64,000 nt of DNA from Liolophura sinensis (GCF_032854445.1 NW_027017956.1:620001-684000); one strand, 5' to 3'. Counted from the stretch's first letter, positions 1-12,101 are shown. Notes: generated from the letters alone by a model not told the origin. Program-made: numbers and translations.

Positions 1-1179
1 GTATACAAGCATGCTCAGTTGCAAGATAAACATTGTAATCATTACATTAGCATATTCACTTACAAGATGAATATTGTAATCATTATAATAACATCATCAG
101 TTACAAAGTAAACATTGTATTCATTATATTAGCACGTTCAATTACAAGATGAACATTGTAATCATTATAAAAGCATGTTCAGTTACAAGGTGAACATTGT
201 AATCTTTATAAAAACATGCTCAGTTACAAGATGAACATTCTAATCATTATAATAGCATGTTCATTTACAAGGTGGACATTGTAAGTATAAAAGCATGCTC
301 AGTTGCAAAATGGACATTGTAATCATTACATAAGCATATTTAGTTACAAGATGAATATTGTAATCATTATATAAACATCATCAGTTACAAAATGAACATT
401 GTATTCATTATATTAGCACGTTCAATTACAGGATGAACATTGTAATCATTATAATATCATGCTCAATTGCAAGATAAAGATTGTAATCGACATAATAGCA
501 TGTTCAGTTACAAGGTGAACATTGTAATCATTGTAATAGCATGATCAGTTACAAAGTGAACATTGTAATCCTTATAATTGCATGTTCAGTTACAAGATGA
601 ACGTTGTAATCATTATAAAAACATCATCAGTTCCTAGGTGAACATTGTAATCTGTATACAAGCATGCTCAGTTGCAAAATGGACATTGTAATCATTGCAA
701 TAGCATATTCAGTTACAAGATGAACATTGCAATCATTATAATAATGTGCTCAGTTACAAGGAGAACATTGAAATCATTACAATAGCGTGCTCAGTTACAA
801 GGTGAACATTGTAATCATTATAAAAACATGCCCAGTTACAAGATGAACATTGTAATAGTTAAAATAGCATGCTCAAATACAAGATGAGCAATGTAATCAT
901 TATAATAGCATGCTCAATTACAAGATGAAAATTGTAATTCGTATAATAGCATGCTCAGTTACAACATGAACATTGTAATCATTATAATAGCATGTTTAGT
1001 TACAAGATGAACATTGTAATCAGTATAATAGCATGCTCAGTTACAAAATTAATATTTTAATTATTACACTAGTATGCCCAGTTACAAGATGAACATTGTA
1101 ATCAGTATAATAGCGTGCTCAGTTACAAGATGAGCAATGTAATCATTATAATAGCATGTTCAGTTACCAGATGAACATT
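1..1179 (+). repeat. 41-bp tandem array 0 (left end cut by window)
   Basis: Head-to-tail monomers of about 41 bp. A typical monomer begins AGCATGCTCAG, continues GTTACAAGATGAACATTG and ends AATCATTATAAT; successive AGCATGCTC starts at 907 and 948 give the period. Monomers differ at a few fixed positions (GCATGCTC or GCATGTTC, TTACAAG or TTGCAAA, some of 40 bp), so several subtypes alternate in a set order. A distinctive monomer with CCTAGG lies at 633-638, 547 bp before the spacer. The stretch corresponds to 15190-16368 at a fixed offset of 15189 bp. The last monomer carries TTACCAG instead of TTACAAG and runs straight into the spacer. Confidence 0.97.
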
Positions 1180-2078
1180 GTAAGAATTATTTTTAGAATA
1201 AATCGCTTCCAAACTCTGGTATATTCACCTTAGTTTAACTAAACGCCATCATATCGTATTTATGTTAATTACATGTAATATTGTAATAGGCATGTTCTTA
1301 AGTCAAGTGGCCCTTTGTTAGACTGTTTAGCCTTTCAAAACGAAAAATACAGGTATGCATATTTAAGAGAACTTAAGTTTGTCCTTTTTTAAAACCATTT
1401 TCTTCATTCCTCAATGAAAAATACATGCATTGTTTCGCACCCCTATTTGCAGCGTACTGGCAATGGGCCAAATGTGTAGAATACGATATCTGTGAAATTA
1501 ATCTGACTGCAATAAGATCAGAAAATTCGACCCCAATTCTTTGATGGTTTTCTCTACGGTTCTTCTATATCGGGACTAGTCTTGCTGACAATGGTAACTG
1601 ATGCTCGTCGGCAGGTACACGTACGTTAATGAGATCAATAACTTTGTCTCTTTCTTTCAGGACAAATATGTAACTTATTAAACTAACGGTTTTGACAGAT
1701 AAATGTTACAGCTCTGTGATCTCATCATGTTAGAAATGAAATAACAAATGCGATATAGACGTACTTGAGATCCTAATATTTTTTTTCCAGAGTGCTTACG
1801 GTGGACTTCGTTTGGATTCTGTGAGGGTTTTGATAGGTCTGTTATATGTTAATTGTGTATTACTGAAAACTCGCTCCACTAATATTATATGTACAAACAT
1901 GTTTGCTTAAAGCCTTCCTTTCACTAGGAAATAAAATAGCCTGAGTAGGAGCCTTGTCAGGTGGGGTTATGTATGGGAGGACTAAGGTTTGCCTGAAGTG
2001 AAAGACATAGGTACAGTAAATGGCGCAGAGACATACATGTCTTTACAGATAAATGTTATCTGATCGTCAGTTGCACAG
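1180..2078 (+). repeat. Unit 1 spacer, 899 bp, lineage A
   Basis: Complex sequence present once per unit, from GTAAGAATTATTTTTAG to the TCAGTTGCACAG (2067-2078) that abuts the SINE. Stops are frequent and I see no credible coding frame. This copy defines lineage A: AAGTCAAGTGG, AAAACGAAAAATAC, AAATGTTACAGC, GAGATCCTAATATT and GTACAAACATGTTTGC. Its function is unknown. It could be a non-autonomous element fragment or plain genomic DNA trapped in the satellite; I recognise no terminal inverted repeats. Confidence 0.93.
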
Positions 2079-2089
2079 ACCGGCCCGGA

Positions 2090-2155
2090 TAGCACAGTTG
2101 GTAGAGCGTCCGCTTCGGGACCGGTAGATCCAGGATCAATCCTTGGTCGAGTCAC
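2090..2155 (+). promoter_or_regulatory. Polymerase III type 2 internal promoter-like boxes of the unit 1 SINE
   Basis: TAGCACAGTTGG (2090-2101) matches the tRNA A-box pattern, and GGTCGAGTCAC (2145-2155) resembles a degraded B box (consensus GGTTCGANTCC, one T short). All unit SINEs keep the same arrangement; the last one (unit 18) reads TAGCGCAGTTGG in the A box. Activity cannot be judged from sequence. Confidence 0.6.
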
Positions 2156-2171
2156 ACCTAAGACTTTAAAA

Positions 2172-2191
2172 GAGGAAGTTGTAACTTCCTC
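2172..2191 (+). other. Perfect hairpin inside the SINE
   Basis: GAGGAAGTT and AACTTCCTC are perfect inverted arms of 9 bp separated by GT. Lineage B copies read GTGAC at the centre, which unpairs one position. Two unit SINEs (units 6 and 16) carry deletions of 14 and 6 bp exactly here. Confidence 0.8.
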
Positions 2192-2447
2192 GTTTGGCGT
2201 TCAGCATGAAGGGGATAGTGCAACGACTGGTTGACCCGTTTCAGCATAATGGCTCGGGCGGGGCGGCTTACTTGCCTTCGGTAAGTCGTCTCAGTGATGC
2301 AGCCCTAAATAAAAGAGCGGTGAAAATCCGTCCTGCAACAAGGAGGCACATTACACGTGCATGCACCCTAATGATTCCTTCGTCGTCATATGACTGAAAA
2401 ATTGTTGAGTACGACGTTAAACCCCAAGCACTCACTCAGTTGCACAG

Positions 2448-4394
2448 CGACATACATACAAGATGAAGATTGTAATCGACATAATAGCTTGTTCAGTTAC
2501 AAAATGAACATTGTAATCATTGTAATAGCATGTTAAGTTACAAAGTGAACATTGTAATCCTTATAATTGCATGTTCAGTTACAAGATGAACATTGTAATC
2601 ATTATAAAAACATCATCAGTTGCAAGGTGAACATTGTAATCAGTATACAAGCATACTCAGTTGCAAAATGGACATTGTAATCATTACTTTAGCATGATCA
2701 GTTACAAGATGAACAATGTAATCATTATAATCATGTGCTCAGTTACAAGGTGAACATTGTAATCATTACAATAGCGTGCTCAGTTACAAGATGAACATTG
2801 TAATCATTATAAAAACATGCCCAGTTACAAGATGAACATTGTAATAGTTAAAATAGCATGATCAGTTACGAAGTGAACATTGTAATCATTATAATAGCAT
2901 GCTCAGTTGCAAGATAAACAATGTAATCATTATAATATCATTTTCAGTTACAAGATGAAGATTGTAATCGACATAATAGCATGTTCAGTTACAAGATGAA
3001 CATTGTAATCATTGTAATAGCATGTTCAGTTACAAAGTAAACATTGTAATCATTATAATAGCGTCAACGGTTACAAAATCACCATTGTAATTAATATAAT
3101 AGCATGCTCAGTTACAAAATGAATATTTCAATCATTATATTAGCATATTTCATTACAAGATGAACATTGTAATCATTATTATAGCATATGTAGTTACAAG
3201 ATGAACATTGTAATCATTATCAAAACATCATCAGTTACAAGGTGAACATTGTAATCAGTATAAAAGCATGCTCAGTTGCAAAATGGATATTGTAATCATT
3301 ACATTAGCATATTCACTTACAAGATGAACATTGTAATTATTATAATAATGTGCTCAGTTACAAGGTGAACAATGTAATCATTGTAATAGCATGTTCAGTT
3401 ACAAAGTGAACATTGTAATCCTTATAATTGCATGTTAAGTTACAAGATGAACATTGTAATCATTATAAAAAGTAAACAGTTTCAAGGTGAACATTGTAAT
3501 CAGTATACAAGCATGCTCAGTTGCAAAATGGACATTGTAATCATTACATTAGCATATTCACTTACAAGATGAATATTGTAATCATTATAATAACATCATC
3601 AGTTACAACATAAGCATTGTATTCATTATATTAGCTCGTTGACTTACAAGATAAACATTGTAATCATTATAAAAGCATGTTCAGTTACAAGGTGAACATA
3701 GTAATCATTTTAAAAACATGCTCAGTTGCAAGATGAAGATTGTAATCGACATAATAGCATGTTCAGTTACAAGATGAACATTGTAATCATTATAAAAACA
3801 TCATCAGTTGCAAGGTGAACATTGTAATCAGTATACAAGCATGCTCAGTTGCAAGATAAACATTGTAATCATTACATTAGCACATTCACTTACAAGATGA
3901 ATATTGTAATCATTATAATAACATCATCAGTTACAAAGTAAACATTGTATTCATTATATTAGCACGTTCAATTACAAGATGAACATTGTAATCATTATAA
4001 AAGCATGTTGAGTTACAAGGTGAACATTGTAATCTTTATAATAGCATGTTCAGTTACAAGGTGGACATTGTAAGTATAAAAGCATGCTCAGTTGCAAAAT
4101 AGACATTGTAATCATTACATAAGCATATTCAGTTACAAGATGAATATTGTAATCATTTTAATAACATCATCAGTTACAAAATGAACATTGTATTCATTAT
4201 ATTAGCACGTTCAATTACAAGATGAACATTGTAATCATTATAATATCATGCTCAGTTGCAAGATGAAGATTGTAATCGACATAATAGCATGTTCAGTTAC
4301 AAGATGAACATTGTAAACATTGTATTAGCATGTTCAGTTACAAAGTGAACATTGTAATCATTATAATAGCATGTTCAGTTACCAGATGAACATT
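2448..4394 (+). repeat. 41-bp array 1, 1947 bp (A-to-B type)
   Basis: Starts CGACATACATACAAG right after the target-site copy. It has exactly the same length as the arrays at 17641, 28632 and 38260 (1947 bp) and 1 bp more than the one at 43809. It contains the AGCGTCAACGGTTAC and AAAGTAAACAGTTTC marker monomers and no CCTAGG monomer. The first T4 run after the SINE is at 2941-2944. Confidence 0.96.
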
Positions 4395-5293
4395 GTAAGA
4401 ATTATTTTTAGAATAAATCGCTTCCAAACTCTGGTATATTCACCTTAGTTTAACTAAATGCCATCATATCGTATTTATGTTAATTACATGTAATATTTTA
4501 ATAGGCATGTTCTTAAATCAAATGGCCCTTTGTTAGACTGTTTAGCCTTTCAAAACGGAAACTACAGGTATGCATATTTAAGAGAACTTATGTTTGTCCT
4601 TTTTTAAAACCATTTTCTTCATTCCTCAATGAAAAATACATGCACTGTTTCGCACCCCTATTTGCAGCGTTCTGGCAATGGGCCAAATGTGTAGAATACG
4701 ATATCTGTGAAATTAATCTGACTGCAATAAAATCAGAAAATTCGACCCCAATTCTTTTATGGTTTTCTCTACGGTTCTTCTATATCGGGACTAGTCTTGC
4801 TGACAATGGTAACTGATGCTCGTCGGCAGGTACACGTACGTTAATGAGATCAATAACTTTGTCTCTTTCTTTCAGGACAAATATGTAACTTATTAAACTA
4901 ACGGTTTTGACAGATAAATGTAACAGCTCTGTGATCTCATCATGTTAGAAATGAAATAAAAAATGCGATATAGACGTACTTGAGCTCCTAATATGTTTTT
5001 TCCAGAGTGCTTACGGTGGACTTCGTTTGGATTCTGTGAGGGTTTTGATAGGTCTGTTATTTGTTAATTGTGTATTACTGAAAACTCGCTCCACTAACAT
5101 TATATATACAAACATGTATGCTTAAAGCCTTCCTTTCACTAGGAAATAAAATAGCCTGAGTAGGAGCCTTGTCAGGTGGGGTTATGTATGGGAGGACTAA
5201 GGTTTGCCTGAAGTGAAAGACATAGGTACAGTAAATGGCGCAGAGACATACATGTCTTTACAGATAAATGTTATCTGATCGTCAGTTGCACAG
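4395..5293 (+). repeat. Unit 2 spacer, 899 bp, lineage B
   Basis: Reference copy for lineage B: ATTTTAATAGG, AAATCAAATGG, CGGAAACTAC, CTTATGTTTG, GCGTTCTGG, ATAAAATCAG, TTTTATGG, AAAAAATGCG and TATATATACAAACATG. It ends in the left target-site copy 5282-5293. Confidence 0.93.
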
Positions 5294-5647
5294 ACCGGCC
5301 CGGATAGCACAGTTGGTAGAGCGTCCGCTTCGAGATCCAGGATCAATCCTTGGTCGAGTCACACCTAAGACTTTAAAAGAGGAAGTTGTGACTTCCTCGT
5401 TTGGCGTTCAGCATGAAGGGGGATAGTGCAACGACTGGTTGACCCGTTTCAGTATAATGGCTCGGGCGGGGCGGCTTACTTGCCTTCGGTAAGTCGTCTC
5501 AGTGATGCAGCACTAAATAAAAGAGCGGTGAAAATCCGTCCTGCAACAAGGAGGCAAATTAAACGTGCATGCACCCTAATGATTCCTTCGTCGTCATATG
5601 ACTGAAAAATTGTTGAGTACGACGTTAAACCCCAAGCACTCACTCAC
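5294..5647 (+). mobile_element. Unit 2 SINE, 354 bp, tRNA head damaged
   Basis: Lineage B copy (GTGACTTCC, AAGGGGGATAG). An 8-bp deletion removes GGACCGGT from the anticodon-arm region of the tRNA head (CTTCGAGATCC instead of CTTCGGGACCGGTAGATCC). The tail has three CACT units. Target-site copies at 5282-5293 and 5648-5659. Confidence 0.9.
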
Positions 5648-5659
5648 TCAGTTGCACAG

Positions 5660-8015
5660 CGACATACATACAAGATGAAGATTGTAATCGACATAATAGC
5701 ATGTTCAGTTACAAAATGAACATTGTAATCATTGTAATAGCATGTTAAGTTACAAAGTGAACATTGTAATCCTTATAATTGCATGTTCAGTTACAAGATG
5801 AACATTGTAATCATTATAAAAACATCATCAGCTGCAAGGTGAACATTGTAATCAGTATACAAGCATGCTCAGTTGCAAAATGGACATTGTAATCATTACA
5901 ATAGCATATTCAGTTACAAGATGAACATTGTAATCATTATAATCATGTGCTCAGTTACAAGGTGAACATTGTAATCATTACAATAGCGTGCTCAGTTACA
6001 AGATGAACATTGTAATCATTATAAAAACATGCCCAGTTACAAGATGAACATTGTAATAGTTAAAATAGCATGATCAGTTACGAAGTGAACATTGTAATCA
6101 TTATAATAGCATGCTCAGTTGCAAGATAAACATTGTAATCATTATAATATCATTTTCAGTTACAAGATGAAGATTGTAATCGACATAATAGCATGTTCAG
6201 TTACAAGATGAACATTGTAATCATTGTAATAGCATGTTCAGTTACAAAGTAAACATTGTAATCATTATAATAGCGTCAACGGTTACAAAATCACCATTGT
6301 AATCAATATAATAGCATGCTCACTTACAAAATGAATATTGCAATTATTATATTAGCATATGTAGTTACAAGATGAACATTGTAATCATTATTATAGCACA
6401 TGTAGTTACAAGATGAACATTTTAATCATTATAAAAACATCATCAGTTACAAGGTGAACATTGTAATCAGTATAAAAGCATGCTCAGTTGCAAAATGGAT
6501 ATTGTAATCATTACATTAGCATATTCACTTACAAGATGAACATTGTAATCATTATAATAATGCGCTCAGTTACAAGGTGAACCATGTAATCATTGTAATA
6601 GCATGTTCAGTTACAAAGTGAACATTGTAATCCTTATAAAAACATGCCCAGTTACAAGGTGAACATTGTAATCAGTATACAAGCATGCTCAGTTGCAAAA
6701 TGGACATTGTAATCATTACATTAGCATATTCACTTACAAGATGAATATTGTAATTATTATAATAACATCATCAGTTACAATGTAAACATTGTATTCATTA
6801 TATTAGCTCGTTCACTTACAAGATAAACATTGTAATCATTATAAAAGCATGTTCAGCTACAAGGTGAACATAGTTATCATTTTAAAAACATGCTCAGTTG
6901 CAAGATGAAGATTGTAATCGACATAATAGCATGTTGAGTTATAAGATGAACATTGTAATCATTATAAAAACATCATCAGTTGCAAGGTGAACATTGTAAT
7001 CAGTATACAAGCATGCTCAGTTGCAAGATAAACATTGTAATCATTACATTATCATATTCACTTACAAGATGAATATTGTAATCATTATAATAACATCATC
7101 AGTTACAAAGTAAACATTGTATTCATTATATTAGCACGTTCAATTACAAGATGAACATTGTAATCATTATAAAAGCATGTTCAGTTACAAGGTGAACATT
7201 GTAATCTTTATAAAATCATGCTCAGTTACAAGATGAACATTCTAATCATTATAATAGCATGTTCAGTTACAAGGTGGACATTGTAAGTATAAAAGCATGC
7301 TCAGTTGCAAAATGGACATTGTAATCATTACATAAGCATATTTAGTTACAAGATGAATATTGTAATCATTATAATAACATCATCAGTTACAAAATGAACA
7401 TTGTATTCAATATATTAGCACGTTCAATTACAAGATGAACATTGTAATCATTATAATATCATGCTCAGTTGCAAGATAAAGATTGTAATCGACATAATAG
7501 CATGTTCAGTTACAAGATGAACATTGTAATCATTGTAATAGCATGTTCAGTTACAAAGTGAACATTGTAATCCTTATAATTGCATGTTCAGTTACAAGAT
7601 GAACGTTGTTATCATTATAAAAACATCATCAGTTCCTAGGTGAACATTGTAATCAGTATACAAGCATGCTCAGTTGCAAAATGGACATTGTAATCATTGC
7701 AATAGCATATTCAGTTACAAGATGAACATTGCAATCATTATAATAATGTGCTCAGTTACAAGGAGAACATTGAAATCATTACAATAGCGTGCTCAGTTAC
7801 AAGGTGAACATTGTAATCATTATATAAACATGCCCAGTTACAAGATGAACATTGTAATAGTTAAAATAGCATGCTCAAATACAAGATGAGCAATGTAATC
7901 ATTATAATAGCATGCTCAATTACAAGATGAAAATTGTAATTCGTATAATAGCATGCTCAGTTACAACATGAACATTGTAATCATTATAATAGCATGTTCA
8001 GTTACAAGATCAACA
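5660..8015 (+). repeat. 41-bp array 2, interrupted at its right end
   Basis: Monomer order follows the pre-C type, including the CCTAGG monomer at 7635-7640. It stops in mid-monomer after AGATCAACA. The same monomer is intact in the C-type arrays at about 49575 and 57085, where five or so further monomers and the spacer start follow. Those are missing here. Confidence 0.95.
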
Positions 8016-8308
8016 GACCGGCCCGGATAGCACAGTTGGTAGAGCGTCCGCTTCGGGACCGGTAGATCCAGGATAAATCCTTGGTCGAGTCACACCTAAG
8101 ACTTTAAAAGAGGAAGTTGTAACTTCCTCGCTTGGCGTTCAGCATGAAGGGGATAGTGCAACGACTGGTTGACCCGTATCAGTATAATGGCTCGGGCGGG
8201 GCGGCTCACTTGCCTTTGGTAAGTCGTCTCAGTGATGCAGCACTAAATAAAAGAGCGGTGGAAATCCGTCCTGCAGCAAGGAGGCACATTACACGTGCAT
8301 GCACCCTA
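8016..8308 (+). mobile_element. Extra SINE copy, 3'-truncated, independent of the unit SINEs
   Basis: Begins exactly at the SINE 5' end (GACCGGCCCGG) but joins array DNA, not the spacer, and has no target-site copy on either side. It ends at GCACCCTA, lacking the 3' end and CACT tail, and fuses to the spacer with a 2-bp overlap (TA). It carries differences not seen in the other 18 copies: AGGATAAATCC, CGCTTGGCG, CGTATCAG, CTCACTTGCCTTTGG, GTGGAAATCC and CTGCAGCAAGG. The 79-codon open frame across the junction is an accident of the fusion. Confidence 0.85.
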
Positions 8309-9128
8309 TTAATGTTAATTACATGTAATATTGTAATAGGCATGTTCTTAAGTCAAATGGCCCTTTGTTAGACTGTTTAGCCTTTCAAAACGGAAACTAC
8401 AGGTATGCATATTTAAGAGAACTTAAGTTTGTCCTTTTTTAAAACCATTTTCTTCATTCCTCAATGAAAAATACATGCATTGTTTCGCACCCCTATTTGC
8501 AGCGTACTGGCAATGGGCCAAATGTGTAGAATACGATATCTGTGAAATTAATCTGACTGCAATAAGATCAGAAAATTCGACCCCAATTCTTTGATGGTTT
8601 TCTCTGCGGTTCTTCTATATCGGGGCTAGTCTTGCTGACAATGGTAACTGATGCTCGTCGGCAGGTACACGTACGTTAATGAGATCAATAACTTTGTCTC
8701 TTTCTTTCAGGACAAATATGTAACTTATTAAACTAACGGTTTTGACAGATAAATGTAACAGCTCTGTGATCTCATCATGTTAGAAATGAAATAACAAATG
8801 CGATATAGACGTACTTGAGCTCCTAATATGTTTTTTCCAGAGTGCTTACGGTGGACTTCGTTTGGATTCTGTGAGGGTTTTGATAGGTCTGTTATATGTT
8901 AATTGTGGATTACTGAAAACTCGCTCCACTAATATTATATGTACAGACATGTTTGCTTAAAGCCTTCCTTTCAATAGGAAATAAAATAGCCTGAGTAGGA
9001 GCCTTGTCAGGTGGGGTTATGTATGGGAGGACTAAGGTTTGCCTGAAGTGAAAGACATAGGTACAGTAAATGGCGCAGAGACATACATGTCTTTACAGAT
9101 AAATGTTATCTGATCGTCAGTTGCACAG
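8309..9128 (+). repeat. Unit 3 spacer, lineage C, lacks first 79 bp
   Basis: 820 bp instead of 899. It starts inside the ATGTTAATTACATG stretch. Reference C signals: AAGTCAAATGG, CTCTGCGG, TTGTGGATTAC and GTACAGACATG. The left target-site copy is at 9117-9128. Confidence 0.9.
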
Positions 9129-9490
9129 ACCGGCCCGGATAGCACAGTTGGTAGAGCGTCCGCTTCGGGACCGGTAGATCCAGGATCAATCCTTGGTCGA
9201 GTCACACCTAAGACTTTAAAAGAGGAAGTTGTAACTTCCTCGTTTGGCGTTCAGCATGAAGGGTATAGTGCAACAACTGGTTGACCCGTTTCAGCATAAT
9301 GGCTCGGGCGGGGCGGCTTACTTGCCTTCGGTAAGTCGTCTCAGTGATGCAGCACTAAATAAAAGAGCGGTGAAAATCCGTCCTGCAACAAGGAGGCACA
9401 TTACACGTGCATGCACCCTAATGATTCCTTCGTCGTCATATGACTGAAAAATTGTTTAGATACGACGTTAAACCCCAAGCACTCACTCAC
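9129..9490 (+). mobile_element. Unit 3 SINE, 362 bp, lineage C
   Basis: Lineage C marks: AAGGGTATAG, GCACTAAAT, and TTGTTTAGATACG near the 3' end (1 bp longer than the TTGTTGAGTACG of A and B). Three CACT units. Target-site copies 9117-9128 and 9491-9502. Confidence 0.9.
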
Positions 9491-9502
9491 TCAGTTGCAC
9501 AG

Positions 9503-12101
9503 CGACATACAAGATGAAGATTGTAATCGACATAATAGCATGTTCAGTTACAAAATGAGCATTGTAATCATTGTAATAGCATGTTAAGTTACAAAGTGAA
9601 CATTGTAATCCTTATAATTGCATGTTCAGTTACAAGATGAACATTGTAATCATTATAAAAACATCATCAGTTGCAAGGTGAACATTGTAATCAGTATACA
9701 AGCATGCTCAGTTGCAAAATGGACATTGTAATCATTACAATAGCATATTCAGTTACAAGATGAACATTGTAATCATTATAATCATGTGCTCAGTTACAAG
9801 GTGAACATTGTAATCATTACAATAGCGTGCTCAGTTACAAGATGAACATTGTAATCATTATAAAAACATGCCCAGTTACAAGATGAACAATGTAATAGTT
9901 AAAATAGCATGATCAGTTACGAAGTGAACATTGTAATCATTATAATAGCATGCTCAGTTGCAAGATAAACATTGTAATCATTAAAATATCATTTTCAGTT
10001 ACAAGATGAACACTGTAATCGACATAATAGCATGTTCAGTTACAAGATGAACATTGTAATAATTGTAATAGCATGTTCAGTTACAAAGTAAACATTGTAA
10101 TCATTATAATAGCGTCAACGGTTACAAAACCACCATTGTAATCAATATAATAGCATGCTCAGTTACAAAATGAATATTGCAATCATTATATTAGCATATT
10201 TCATTACAAGATGAACATTGTAATCATTATTATAGCATATGTAGTTACAAGATGAACATTGTAATCATTATAAAAACATCATCAGTTACAAGGTGAACAT
10301 TGTAATCAGTATAAAAGCATGCTCAGTTGCAAAATGGATATTGTAATCATTACATTAGCATATTCACTTACAAGATGAACATTGTAATTATTATAATAAT
10401 GTGCTCAGTTACAAGGTGAACAATGTAATCATTGTAAAAGCATGTTCAGTTACAAAGTGAACATTGTATTCCTTATAATTGCATGTTCACTTTCAAAGTG
10501 AACATTGTAATCATTATAAAAACATCATCAGTTGCAAAGTGAAAATTGTAATCAGTATACAAGCATGCTCAGTTGCAAAATGGACATTGTAATCATTACA
10601 ATAGCATATTCACTTACAAGATGAACATTGTAATCATTATAATAATGTGCTCAGTTACAAAGTGAACAATGTAATCATTGTAATAGCATCTTCAGTTACA
10701 AAGTGAACATTGTAATCCTTATAATTGCATGTTCAGTTACAAGATGAACATTGTAATCATTATAAAATGTAAACAGTTTCAAGGTGAACATTGTAATCAG
10801 TATACAAGCATGCTCAGTTGCAAAATGGACATTGTAATCATTACATTAGCATATTCACTTACAAGATGAATATTGTAATCATTATAATAACATCATCAGT
10901 TACAACATAAGCATTGTATTCATTATATTAGCTCGTTGACTTACAAGATAAACATTGTAATCATTATAAAAGCATGTTCAGTTACAAGGTGAACATAGTA
11001 ATCATTTTAAAACCATGCTCAGTTGCAAGATGAAGATTGTAATCGACATAATAGCATGTTCAGTTACAAGATGAACATTGTAATCATTATAAAAACATCA
11101 TCAGTTGCAAGGTGAACATTGTAATCAGTATACAAGCATGCTCAGTTGCAAGATAAACATTGTAATCATTACATTAGCATATTCACTTACAAGATGAATA
11201 TTGTAATCATTATAATAACATCATCAGTTACAAAGTAAACATTGTATTCATTATATTAGCACGTTCAATTACAAGATGAACATTGTAATCATTATAAAAG
11301 CATGTTCAGTTACAAGGTGAACATTGTAATCTTTATAATAGCATGTTCAGTTACAAGGTGGACATTGTAAGTATAAAAGCATGCTCAGTTGCAAAATGGA
11401 CATTGTAATCATTACATAAGCATATTCAGTTACAAGATGAATATTGTAATCATTATAATAACATCATCAGTTACAAAATGAACATTGTATTCATTATATT
11501 AGCACGTTCAATTACAAGATGAACATTGTAATCATTATAATATCATGCTCAGTTGCAAGATGAAGATTGTAATCGACATAATTGCATGTTCAGTTACAAG
11601 ATGAACATTGTAAACATTGTAATAGCATGTTCAGTTACAAAGTGAACATTGTAATCCTTATAATTGGATGTTCAGTTACAAGATGAACATTGTAATCATT
11701 ATAAAAACATCATCAGTTCCAAGGTGAACATTGTAATCAGTATACAAGCATGCTCAGTTGCAAAATGGACATTGTAATCATTGCAATAGCATATTCAGTT
11801 ACAAGATGAGCAATGTAATCATTATAATAGCATGCCCAATTACAAGATGAAGATTGTAATTCGTATAATAGCATGCTCAGTTACAACATTAACATTGTAA
11901 TCATTATAATAGCATGTTCAGTTACAAGATGAACATTGTAATCAGTATAATAGCATGCTCAGTTACAAAATTAATATTTTAATTATTACACTAATATGCC
12001 CAGTTACAAGATGAACATTGTAATCAGTATAATAGCGTGCTCAGTTACAAGATGAGCAATGTAATCATTATAATAGCATGTTCAGTTACCAGATGAACAT
12101 T
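9503..12101 (+). repeat. 41-bp array 3, 2599 bp
   Basis: Starts CGACATACAAG, 4 bp shorter than the CGACATACATACAAG of A and B units. Instead of the CCTAGG monomer it has TTCCAAGGTG near 11720, so this array does not carry the landmark in its usual form. It includes segments that elsewhere belong to both pre-B and pre-A arrays. Confidence 0.95.

Larger units (their letters stand above)
2079..2435 (+). mobile_element. Unit 1 tRNA-derived SINE, 357 bp
   Basis: Order of parts: a tRNA-like head (about 2082-2156) with A- and B-box-like motifs, a GC-richer body with a 9-bp-arm hairpin (2172-2191), and a 3' end with GTTAAACCCCAAG followed by CACT repeats (only two here; three in most other A copies). 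TCAGTTGCACAG occurs on both sides (2067-2078 and 2436-2447), as expected of target-primed retrotransposition. The first three bases of the right copy could also belong to the CACT tail. A short open frame starting near 2194 at a TTG is internal SINE sequence and is not called as a gene. The family resembles molluscan tRNA SINEs; RUDI (V-SINE) and MetaSINE are candidate families to test, not identifications. Confidence 0.9.

Noticed and set aside
1636-1790. Splice-acceptor-like tracts (TCTTTCAG at 1653-1660 and TTTTCCAG at 1783-1790)
   Set aside because: Pyrimidine tracts before AG are common by chance, and no open exon follows either one in any lineage.
2082-2156. Functional tRNA gene
   Set aside because: The head is tRNA-like, but the B box is off consensus, acceptor-stem pairing at the 3' side is missing, and it is followed by a SINE body and CACT tail.
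2194-2397. Recurring 65-67 codon open frame (also at 9244, 17383, 20588, 28374, 34413, 38002, 43551, 50773, 58276)
   Set aside because: It lies wholly inside the SINE body and starts at TTG. It is frameshifted in all lineage B copies by one extra G (AAGGGGGATAG). It recurs only because the SINE recurs.
1180-2435. Helitron/Helentron or other DNA transposon with an internal tandem repeat, as known in bivalves
   Set aside because: I could not find convincing termini (no clear 5' TC with 3' CTRR plus hairpin, no terminal inverted repeats) around array plus spacer. The SINE hairpin belongs to the SINE.
2448-4394. CRISPR array
   Set aside because: Repeats are contiguous at 41 bp with no unique spacers and vary throughout; the SINE context is eukaryotic and there are no cas genes.
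8132-8371. 79-codon open frame
   Set aside because: Runs across the junction of the truncated SINE and the spacer; chance fusion.
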